A DNA stretch of 64,000 nt from NCBI GenBank assembly GCA_947652605.1, contig OX393581.1, positions 24,546,788 through 24,610,787 of the forward strand, given 5' to 3'. Below the pieces are notes generated by a model. The model worked only from the letters and a program-made list of their open reading frames with translations, ran no database searches and had not been told where the DNA came from. Within the stretch, counting starts at the first letter, position 1, and the number at the start of each line of letters is the position of its first letter. Origin of the DNA: Elmis aenea. Taxonomy: Eukaryota; Arthropoda; Insecta; Coleoptera; Elmidae. Both the position numbers and the translations under genes were made by a program. Below are positions 36,901 through 48,900 of the stretch, one piece after another.

Positions 36901-39900
36901 ATTCGCAACCTTTTCTTACCCACGGCATACCAAAACTCTTACCGAAATTTCGTGGCACACCACAAGAAATAATACATAAATAATAGGGGTTATAAAAAGC
37001 ATACAAATAAATTACATTCATTATTTTTATTTCATATATTTAACGAAAAGTAAATAATATATTAATTTAAATATTCATCCTACAATAGTCTCTAAAATAG
37101 CAACTTATGCGAAACCTGTGATTGTTTAAATTTTAAATGAACACAACATTTCTATATTCGGCTTAGTTTTTGAAAGACCAACCAACAGCTCTTGGTAAAG
37201 GTCCTTCAAGCACGACCGCTTATCATTTTTAATAAGAACAAGAGTCGAAAACTTTGTGCACCTAAAACTTTGTGAAAAATGAAAGCAGAACTGCGATAGC
37301 CTGGTCAAAAACCCGATGATATTCCTTCTTACGCTCAATCCAGAAAACATCTAATGGAACTTAATTTTTAATGCCCCGTCGCTCCTCAATTCAACAAATT
37401 CTTCTCGAATTTGCAAGGATAGCACCTCCATAGAATTTTCGGCATTGGTTGCAAAAGGATTTCGAATCCAATCATATTGCTCCGTATTAATTGTATGAAA
37501 GTAGTGTTTAAACTTCTGTTGCAGCAATATTAATGTTGTTGAGCCACATCCAAAATTATCTGTTTGTTAATAATCGTGGTTTGTTGGCCTTTTGTACATT
37601 TCTAGTGGTCCTCGTTCTAACTTTGTTTGGGAAAGTTTTTTTTGAATCCGTTTAATTTGTCGCAGCACGAATATAAATTAGCCATGTATGCCAGCTCGGG
37701 CATGCAGTGATTCAAGTAGCTGGTGTGGTTTGGACATTTTTATTTAAAATACACTGACTCACCTCAAAGCTTAAATAAGCTGGCCAGAACTTTGCCTCGA
37801 GATGGCCAACGTATTTCGGTGTAAAACAACAAGGATTGATATTCCGATTCCATTTCTGCGCGGATTTTTAAAAAAATTCGCGAACTTAGGGACCTTGCTT
37901 TAATGATATTTGTAATATTGACACATTCGATTAGTTTTACAATATTTCCTCTGGTAAAATCTTGATGATCAATGCTTTTAGATGTATGAAGCAGTGTGTC
38001 ATTTGTATTGTCGGATTTGGTCGTTTTACACTCGAGACAAAACTCTTTTTATTAACCCTTTGCCTGTCCAAAATTTTACATAAAATTTGTACCGTACGTC
38101 CATTTAAATATTTCACATTTATCATGTTCTACGGCTCTATGGGATTATTTTATACGTATAATGCAGTGTCAGGATAAGTGTAAAGCATCTAGCAAGTGCA
38201 AAGATATGTGTTTTCCATATGATACCCAAAGCGTACGAAGGACCATTTTTGTGTGTGCATCACCGGTGATGCATAGGACAGGTAAAGGGTTAACCACCAT
38301 CGCAACGGCGCCATCCATGCAAATACTAAGGCAATTACTACATTGCATGTTACCTATGGGTTTTCAAAAAATCATCGTAAAATTTTTTCGCCAGTAGTCC
38401 GCTCTGAAAGCTCCTTGCAAAACAAATATTGTACTTTTATGTATTCCTCGTCAATGATATCTACAATAGTTACCAGCTGTGCGAGGTTTTTAATATCCGT
38501 TGTTGTTTAATACATTTATATGTCTTTTTCTCCTCTTGGATGCATTGCGCTGCGGCACCTCTGACACTAATATGCTGCGGCACACCGGTTGCGGAGCACT
38601 GGAGTAGACGATTGCTGTGTTTAAGAAAAAAAAGCGTAAATAACTTTGAAAGCATGCACTTTGACACTAACAAACCTTTAGCATTGTTACCTTAGCAAGA
38701 ATCGTAGATATCATAAATATAATAACATACAGGTTGTTTTATTTAAAAAATTCCAAGTTGAAAATAATTTTTGAACACCCTGCATGCACCAAAAAGATTT
38801 TAAAACTTCTTTTATACAGGGTACCCCAGATTACATTTCCAGCATGGGGATCTTGCTTATTATAAGAGATACAGGTTTGGTCGGGTTTGGTTAAATTAGA
38901 TGAATTATTCCTTAGTATGAGAGGAGCCACAATCAATTTTTAAAAGTACAAAATTTCTCGTACTTCAGATGTTATAGCAAAAAATATATAATAAGCGAGA
39001 TCCCCATGCCGGAAATGTAATCTGGGACACCCTGTATAGCTTTGGTGTTATCCTTTCGAACGCAGTTTTGTTCAAAACTTTATCTCTAAGGAAATCAAAA
39101 ACATTTTTAAATAAAATTTTACATACAATGTGAACTTTTGTGGAATTGTCGAGTATCCTAATACAGTGTTTTTAAAAAATGCAAATTACAGGGTGTCCCA
39201 AAAGGTAGGCCTTCGCAAATGTTTGCATAATCTGAATATTTAGGACCCAAGTAAAACGTTTTTACCGATATTTTTTAAAATTATGTATCCCTTTATACTT
39301 ATACAGGATGTCCCATTTATTATGAATGGGAATCTTGTAAACGGTAAGAGATACGTCGTTGATTAAATTGATCAAAATGATCTTTTATTTAATTAAAAGT
39401 AACTATTCAATGAAAAAAAAATCCTTAAAAAAAATGGGTTTGCGCTATTGATAAAAAACAAAAAAATGACCGATTCGACTTTTGCTTATAACTTGCTTAT
39501 TTAAAATCATACTCAACTTTTTTTACGTAGATTTAAAATGTGTTAATAAATTTTACCTATCTTCATTTGTTTTTTAAATTTTAACATCAACTTTCTTATT
39601 TTAAATACGGTTTGTAGTAAGCTATGACAAAAGTTAAAAAGATATTTTTATAAATCCACGAAAAAAAGTGTTCTTATAATGTCAAAAAATATTTTGAAGG
39701 TGATTTTATCATAAATAAGCACGCTATAAGCAAAAATGAAAAATGTCATGTTTTGTTTTTTATCAATGGCGCAAAAACTTTCAATTTTTGAAGAATTTTT
39801 GACACAGAATAGTTACTCTAAATTCATAAATTATTTTGACCCATTTAACCAACACTGTATCACTAACCGTTTACGAGATCCATATGCTGTTATTGATTAC

Positions 39901-42900
39901 TGGGATATCCTGTATATGGAGAAATAAATTTAAAAAAAAATAAATCGGTAAAAACGTTTTATTTACTTCCTAAACATTTGATTTGTGCAAAAATTAGCCA
40001 AGGCATACCTTGCGGGACACCCTGTACTTTAAAACCTTAAACATAAGTACCTCAGAAAAAATCATAGATTTCAAAATTGTAATGATATTTATTTGATATT
40101 CTATTTAAAAATGCCAAGTTAGTAAAACTTCTGAACACTCTGAATGCGCTTAAAAAAACAGTTTTGATGCTCTTTTTTCGAACGCAGTATTGTTTAAAAT
40201 TTTATTTTTACTATAACGAAAGAATTTAATTTTTATTTAAACTTCTTAAACATTCCAAAATTTGCTAGGTGTAGACTATAGAGAGAAAACCGAACAATGT
40301 TTGCGCATATGTGTACCTCATCAAACACTTGATTTGCCTCAAGTACCCACTAACCGACTGCTTGTTGACAGACAATTTTCTCCATCGATGCTTTTTACGC
40401 GTCCATTGCGTGAAAATCACGCATAACTTTCATACAATAGACCCTGACACATCCTTATTTATCGAACATTTTCTACAACAAAAACCAATGGAACGTACAC
40501 CTTTTAAACATATTTGACATATTTATGTACAGAAAACTACTTTGAAGTATCATTTACACACAGAATGACTTACAATTCAAACACGTATATGAAATTCGTA
40601 AACAAAATTAAACAATTGTGAACAATTTTCATTCTATTATTATGATTTGAGTAAAACTATATTTTTGTTATTTTATCGGACCGTTCTTGTAAAGTTTTTT
40701 GATCAAATCCTACTTTTCTGATGCGATTTTATTTGCTACTTTTCAATACCTTAAGAGTTATGTGGTCCATCTTGTACCTTTGAGATAAATCGTCCGCCAC
40801 CTTGTCTGTTAAACTTTCGCATTACGTTTGATCTTGTTCTTTGATCTACACCACCATTGTCTGAAAACTATTCAGTCGCTGTAGTTTTTGTAACTTGGAA
40901 TTTCTATACTTTTGAATCTTGATCTTTGTAGATATTTGCAGCAAACAGAAATAAAAATTGTAGGTACTTAAATACAGGGTCCTGCAATAGTGCGTCGGGC
41001 TTTCATAGCGCCCCGCCCGTAGGAGATAGAAAAAAACTTAAATATATAAAATTATTGGTTTGAAAAGATCTACGTCTTAAAATTATTTTCAGCTATACAG
41101 GGTGTCCCATTTTTGCGCTATAACAAAAACAAAGTTTTTTTTTAAAATGGAACACCCTGTGTATTTTAGGTCTTCGGATGACATTTTTTAACTTCTACAC
41201 GAATGTCTGTTCACTTTTTGATTTTGTGTCAGTGTTGCCAACTCATATTTTTTTTTCCGAAAAATCTTACATAAGCAGACTTAATTAACTTTAAAAAATC
41301 GTAGCGACCTTGTTTTTTGAAGTTAAGAAATAAGTCTTTCTGCTGTTATCAGTGATATTTTACGATAGTTCTAAGTCTTCCAGATTAATACTTGCTGCAA
41401 AAGTACTTTTCTCTATTTCGTGGTAAAAGAAAAATTATCAAAATGAATTTCGACAAAGACGAACTAGTCGATATGATTTTTGTACTAGAGTAGACCGAAC
41501 ATTGGCGAACAGCATTTATGGGATACGTTATCCAGAAAAAAGACATCCGGAAGAAAAAAGTTTCAGAAACTTGCTGAACAGATTTATTGAAACGGTAATT
41601 GTGAAGTACAAAAAACAAGAAAGAACCAAACCTATCATCAACGAAGGAAACGAATTTTCAGTGCTATTAACAATAACTGAGAATCCCCATATGAGCTCAA
41701 AAGACATCGGTGAAGCAATCGGCATAACCGAGACATCAGTACAACGCATAAGCAATTTTTATCTCTCCTACGGGTAAGGCGCTATGAAAGCCCGACGCAT
41801 TATGCAGACCCTGTAAGTTATATATTCTGATGAGCTTTCGCACGAATAATTCACAACTTTCCAGGCATATTTATTAATTGCTGAATGTCCTTTTAAATTT
41901 ACAAAGTTTCTTGTTTATGTGGAGAAAATAGCGTGGTTTTTATATTGATAAATAAGTTTCGACTTAAAACAAATTGCACCCAAAATGTCCTTGGAGCAAT
42001 TTCATTATTTTATATCCGCGTAAAAAAATGTGTATTGTCGATTATCAATCAAGATAAATCGCTTCTCACACGGTTAAAATAACGTTATAAAACTGAAACG
42101 CTTACGTTAAAAAAACAACCATCTATTCAGAAGTTCGCTAAACCAGGGTGGTGTCAAGAAAATCAAATTTAAAATGTCTGCATTTTATCTTTTTAAGCGA
42201 ACACAATCTTTCATTGATGGGATTTAACGCTTTACAAAAGCAGGTAGACAAACATTAAAATGAGGAATAAAAGCGAGAAAAAATAACGTGTCATTACCAT
42301 TCCTTACGTTTATTAATTGTAAATTGTGACTAAATCATTTACGAACTTAATTATACTAGTAAAAGTAACAAAACTATGCAAAGTGCGGTAAAATAATAGA
42401 CGATTTTTTTAAAATCACTCCTAAATCAAGAAAATTAATAATTTTTCATACTATGCCAGTGTTTCTAAAACTTTTTACTCTGAGGACCCCTTACAAAGTT
42501 AAAAGCTTACAGAGGATCCCAATGAATTGTTTTGTAGACAATATTTTTGTTTTTTTCTGGCCTTGCAAATAAAGTTGGATGATTTTCGAATATAATTTAA
42601 GGCACGGGGAACTCCTTCTGAAGGGTTCAAGGTCCCCCAGGGAACCGCGGACCACACTGCCTATGCAATGCTGCACAAAAGTATGGATATAGACAAATAT
42701 CTAAAACATTATTAGAGATATTACAATAAAATTTGTTAAATGACCGTTATTGTTTGTTCCAGATCTGATAAAAATAAAATTAAAATATTGAGGTTCTAAA
42801 ACGACTTCCGGTTTAACCGGAAACGAGCCCAAGCTTCAAAGTTTTAAATAAAACACCCTGTATATTTTAAATTTACCTAAAAAAAATGTATGAGGTCAAA

Positions 42901-45900
42901 TTAGTCTAAAGCTAACCGTTTTCGTGAAATTAAGATTTTTATCAAAATTTTGAGCGATACAGCACTTTCAAAAATGATAAAGATTTACAAACTTTGAAAA
43001 GACAGTAATTTTTTTTTAAAATGTAGATAAACAATAAATAAATTAAAACTTTGCACTAGCTACATTTGCAAAATATTATAAATGACGTTTTTTTAGCTTG
43101 GTCAAACTTAGAAACTTTAAATATTGATAACTCAGTTTTCTCAGACGCAACACCCCTCATATTTTTACACAATCTTGTAAAAAATTTAATTGTCCTTCAT
43201 CAATGTAAAGCCTGTTTTCTATCTCTAATAAATATTTTCCGAGATATCGCAGTTTTATTGTAAATCATATGGCAACTTAATATTTTCAAGAAGGCTGTGA
43301 AGGTTGACAGCCGTAATTTTGAAACAATTGAAAGATAAAAACATAAAAGTTCTAACTTTATCTTTTACCGACGAATTTTTCACACATTTTTATAATAAAG
43401 ATGTTATTTCGTTATTTGACCATTCTTACGTTTCACTATTAATTAACAATAAAATCTCAATATCTCGGATAATATCAATTTAAGGTATAAAACAGGCTAA
43501 ATGTTTTTAAAGGACAATACATTTTTGCGTTATACTTTGTATAAAATATAGAGGGTTGCATTTAAGAAAAACGAGTTATTATTGTTTAAAATTTCACAAG
43601 TTTGACCAAGCGTAGAAAACGCCCTGTATAATATTTTGCAGATGTAGCTAGTGCAAAAAGTTAATTAATTTATTGTCAATCAAAATTTTTAACGAATTTC
43701 TACTACCTCATTAAAGTTTGTAGGTATATGTGGAAAAGTTTTGAAAGGCTGTATCGCTCAAAATTATCATAAAAATGCAAATTTCACGTAAGCAGTTGAC
43801 TATAGAGCTATATCATGTTTTACATTTTTTAAAGTAAATTTAAAGAGAAATCCAAAAATATAAAAATATACAGCAAAACGGGGCGAGAATGTTGCACGTA
43901 TCGGAGTTTTTTTGTTGTGGCCCCAAGAGTAATTATTTTAGAGTTATGCAATTAATTAATACAGAATGATAGCTGTATATCTCCTCTTTCAGTAGCTGTG
44001 CTTAAAAAAAATATGTTTTCAAAAGGGAGGGGATGGTAGATTTTTTTCGTGACATGCACACCCTATTGCGTGGGATGAGGTGACGGTACGTTTAATTCCT
44101 TATTTTGGTTATGGAACTGCTGCTGTAACATTTTAGCCCTACCTACTAACGAGTTCAGGATATTAGAAGTGCTATTTCATCAAAAATTCGGTCTAAAAGC
44201 CTAATTTTTTGTGCATAGTTAGGAATTTTAACAACAAAACAAGTTCTGTTTATAATTTTTTTTTTAAATATAAAAGAACATAAAGAAGTATCAGAAACAA
44301 ATAAAAAACTTCTTTAAAGTCATCTTTTCATGTCAATAAGGAAATAATTTTTACCATTTTTTTTTGTAGAGGAAATTGTTTAAATTATTTGTTTTTTTGG
44401 GTACCACAATTATTCATTCTCAACAGTTGGCCACTTCCAAAATTGGCCAATTTTACACAAAACACTCACCTGATATTTTTCATCGTCTAGCACAGTGGTT
44501 CTTAACCTTTTAGTAGTCGCGGCCCCCTAAATATCTTAAAATATTTCCGCGGCCCCTAGTTTGTTGTATGAAAAATATTACGATTTATTTAAAAAGATAT
44601 CTCTCGGATGGTTCGAGTAAAACAAGAAGCAAAAATATTTTCTTAAAGATTTCAATATTTTAAAAGTAAAAACGTTTTATAAATTTTTCCCGGTCCCTCT
44701 TAAAATCTGTCACGGTCCCCCGGTTAAAAATCGCTTTTTTACTTGAATATAGTCGCCTATAGAGTAAATATTTGTACCTACGTTTTGGTGGTCGATCCAA
44801 GGTGCCGTTATTTTGTTGATTTCTTCTATTGCCGCATTTAATTGATATTCGGTCCAATTTTTGTAGACTCTACCACAAACTTTTTTGACGTACTTTCTTA
44901 CCATCGCTCAAAACGACGAATTTTTGCTGACAAACAACATAAAAACAAAAAATTTGTGTCACCATTCTTATCGAGAATCCAAACTAAAAGTAATATCAAC
45001 AGTACTCGCGAGTATGATCATAAAAAACAAAAAATATACTTACCTTAGCTTTGGCATTTAATCTGTAGGTGCACCAATACAACGCAAACACGATAGGCGT
45101 AGAAAGCGAAAAACAGCTAACTACTCACAGCATAATTCCTTCCCCACGGAAGATCAAGTGATTTAAAAAATTAAATAGAAGTGCCAACTCTGGGATCTCA
45201 TAAACATAATTTTCTAGGAGCGATATTGTAACTTTTACAAATCTCTGACTAGAAGCGATTAAAATGAAAATTTCGCTTTGTCACATTTTCGCCTCGTCAG
45301 TTACATTCTCACCTCGTTTTACGCTACAGTGTTCTTAAGATCTTAAAAATTGAGTTCATTTCCGGTTAAACTGGAAGTCGTATTGCAACCTCAATATTTT
45401 CATCAAATGCGGAACATACGATACCAAATTTAATTGTAATATCTCAAATATTGTTCTAGATATTTGTGTTTCCATACTTTTGCTCAGCACTGTATATGAG
45501 TTTTTTTTTTTTTTTAAATATCATACTTCTATATTAAGAAACCATTACTGCTTGAGCAGTTCTTTGTAATTATGAGTTGAATCGATTACTTTAATTTTGG
45601 ACCGTTTCCAGCCGACGGGTGGACGGGTCCAGACATTCTTTTATAAAATGCTGAAGTGTCTGGTAACATGATGTGACCATAACTACCCCAGAAAGTGCGA
45701 ACATAGACACAAAAATTACATTCAAGAACTGCGATTCGATCCATGATCATTGTGACGTCTAAATCTAGTTTCAACGACCGTGTAAATACTGAAAGCGTAG
45801 AACAATTTCGTAGCCCAAGTAACTTAATTTTTCGTCTGCAATGTTTAAGTTACTTAAATGTGAAATCACTAACATTCGTGTGCAAAAAAAACACATAATG

Positions 45901-48900
45901 CAGTTGAACTTTTAACCGAATTAAAAGTTTTAATTTTCAAACCGTCACTTCGCTTAATAATTCGAAAAAACTGAATACTTTTAAGGTTTCATAAACGAAA
46001 TTTACGAATATCTTTGCACCCCACTTCATACTCCGTGTTTTTTATCTGTTTGCTTAGATCTCTTCCAGACACTCCAAATTAAATTTCGTTTTATAACAGC
46101 GTTGCTTTAATATTGAACCATGGTACTGCAGCATAGCTTAAATTTTGTGCCTAATAGTTTATTTTTAAAATGGGTTTTCTTGAAGAATACAATTTAAAAA
46201 AAACGATAATTATATGTTATAAAGAACCATAAGATGATGCTGGACATACTGAACGATTTAAAGTAGTGTTGTTTAAATTGATGACTGATTAAATAGCTAA
46301 TTAATAACGCTGAGCGCTTTTTAATTTCTTGGGATAAAACGTTCGTTTAACAAAGATATTGCTTTTGCTGTTAATCAAAGTTGATCTTTTAATTGTGTAG
46401 GTGATTAAGCATCAATTAAATTTCATTTTATAAATGTAACACAAAAGTTTTGAAACAATGGAACATGAAATACAGCATACTGTGGTTATCAAAGTAAAGA
46501 AGTTGTCTTACTTTAAAAGCTGACGAATTATAGGGTCTGTTTTGTGAGGAATAGTATTCTTGGCACGTAAAAACAAAATCTACGTTCGACTTCTTTGTAA
46601 TAGAGAGCATTTCGACAGAGGAACTGTTGAGATACTTTCTTATCACAGCTTAAATAAAATGGATATTATTGTGAAATCGCTTTCAAATACTTCTCTCTCG
46701 CTTTATTGAGCTCAATTTATTTAAAATTGGCTTCTTTGTGAAAGAAGTAAGCCTTATAATATCATTTCTGTACGTATTGAGGGCATGATTAACAACAAAG
46801 GCGTTTAAAAAGAAGCAGGTATACACGGAGTTTCAAAATTTGAACTTTAGCGTGAAACTTGCACGAAATACAAAGTTTATGCAAAATTATTCGAGTGACA
46901 CGTTCGGGAAAAAATAATAAAGGTTTATATTCCATAACGCGACACAGTTTAAAACAAAGCACACCTAGAAATTTATTTTTCACTGTTTTTCTTGTCATAG
47001 ATATAAAAGTAACAAATTTATAGTCGACATTTGACTTGAAACGGGTCGTAAAAACATTGGTTACGATTTAGTCTGGACAAAGTTATATCTACTTTGCGCC
47101 ATAATAGTAATGCAATAAAATTTTTATTGTAGTAAAATTTGTCTGAATTTTACTACGGCCGCTTGTGAATGTTTCGCCAGTTTTATTGTCGCTGCACTTA
47201 GTTATTTTTACTTTAGTTATTTGTTTTTTGTTTTATACTTACAATATTGTTGGCTTTTAAATGAATAGAATACGAAAATATTCAGGGGAGGCCAAAAGTA
47301 TGGAAACGCTGCTATAACAGCGTAAATACAAGTTTCATGAAAACATTTTTATATTAAAAGTGTATGGCAAATTATTAGCTACATAATGACGTACTTCAAT
47401 ATTTTTTTTTTGCCAACTGTGTGCAACTGACATGTTATCGTCATATTGTTTTAAATGACAACCTATTTTTTTTTCACTGTAATTAATAAAGATTTTTTTT
47501 TCAACCATATAAAATTTTGTTAGTGTTGCATAAGAACATTTTTGAGAAAAAAGAGTTTCAAAATTATTTATTATTTTTTACAAAATCGTTGTATTTAACT
47601 AAACAAAACACGATCGCTGTAGTACCTGCAGTGGCATAGGCAGGATGGTTTCATGGGAGGTGTTAAGAAACCCAAAAAGAGCTGAGGACCTTATTTTTTC
47701 TAGGTCACCAGTCTCTTTTATTTTTAAATTTTTTTTTAGCAGCAGAATGCTTTCATGAAGGGGTTTATTAAACGCAAAAAGAGCCAAGAACCAGTCTTTT
47801 GTTAGTTTTTTAGCACAAAATTTACAACTTTCCGGCCCTTTACCAAAGTATATCGATTTATTGCGACCCTATGGGGGGGAAGCTTGACCTTTCCCTAATG
47901 GTGCCTGTCCACGTGAGAGTAAACAACTCTCGATAGCAGCGTCGCCAAGGATACAGCCAATCGCGAGTTATTCTCAGGGGCTGTATCCTTGGCGATGCTG
48001 CTATCGAGAGTAGTTTACTCTCACGTAGACAGGCACCATAACTCCCCCTGCCTACGCAACTGAGTAACTGACAGTTTATAACTAACGAATTAAGTTTTAT
48101 TATTTTTCGACGAAAATCTATTATTAATCCAGTATTAAATTGAAAATGAGCCTTCTGTTGAATTGCTTCTGTGAAAGTGTATTCAACTGTTTTCAGTTTA
48201 TAGATAACTGTTTACAAAATAATTATTTTTCGTCAAAAAATAATAAAATACAATTAGACAAGTTATAAACCGTTAATTAACACAGCGATCGCGTTTCGTT
48301 TAGTTAATTTTAAATCTCTTTTTTCAAAAATAAATTTTCGAAGGAACTTTATATGGTTAAAAAGAGAAAAAAAGATCTATCAATTAAAGTAAAAAAAAAA
48401 TAAAGGTTGCCATTTAAAAAAATATAACAATCGCCTGTCAGAAATTGAAGTACCTACTTCAAAATGTAGCTAACAATTTAGGGGAAAGTACCCATGAATG
48501 GGACAGTCCTTGGATGGGACATTCTTAATAAACTATAGTTAAACACAAATCTTTATGTACGTGCATAGATGGTAAATCGCGTACCTAATGTATGTAATAC
48601 AATCGTGTTTTATACAACATGAGAACTTCGAAATGTGGTTGTACATTAGGTACGCGATTTACCATCTATGCACGTACATAAAGATTTGTGTTTAACTATA
48701 GTTTATTAAGAATGTCCCATCCAAGGACTGTCCCTTTCATGGGTACTTTCCCCTACAACAGTTTTTATATAAAACTTGTATTTGCGCCGTCACAGCAGTT
48801 TCCATCCTTTTGGACTACCCTGTATAACCACACAGCAGACACTGAAAAGTATTAAAATTACTGATAATTTTGGATTATTGCTTCTTAACATTCTTAGTTA

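Larger units (their letters stand above)
36896..38601 (-). mobile_element. hAT transposon with perfect 8-bp target duplication
   Basis: Begins CAGTGATTCGCAACC and ends GGTTGCGGAGCACTG, flanked on both sides by GAGTAGAC (36888-36895 and 38602-38609). It carries a broken transposase on the minus strand and is itself interrupted by a piggyBac-like MITE at 38056-38289. Confidence 0.92.
38728..40265. repeat. Direct repeat flanking nested CAGGGTG elements
   Basis: 38728-38816 with 39036-39187 (counting across the family A element) resembles 40090-40265: both contain CAAGTT, GAACACYCTG.ATGC and CTTTTTTCGAACGCAGT-like segments in the same order and direction. The two copies border the 39189-40024 element. 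Confidence 0.6.
40975..41813 (+). mobile_element. CAGGGTC element, family K, with transposase N-terminus
   Basis: Inverted ends of about 37 bp: CAGGGTCCTGCAATAGTGCG on the left and the complement of CAGGGTCTGCATAATGCGTC on the right, both running into GGGCTTTCATAGCGC; TA flanks. It encloses a transposase N-terminal relic and a 62-bp nested element (41098-41159). Confidence 0.9.
47283..48822. mobile_element. Mariner-like element, family M copy 2 (host of two MITEs)
   Basis: Left GGCCAAAAGTATGGAAACGC, right TTTCCATCCTTTTGGACTACCCTG. Both ends match family M copy 1 (21331-22930). TGTGCAACTGACATG on the left mirrors the CGCCTGTCAG region on the right. It contains a TAA-flanked hairpin (47899-48038) and a TA-flanked MITE (48481-48753). 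No transposase motif left. Confidence 0.8.

Noticed and set aside
41385..41618. Minus-strand frames over 41385-41755
   Set aside because: Antisense of the transposase N-terminal fragment.
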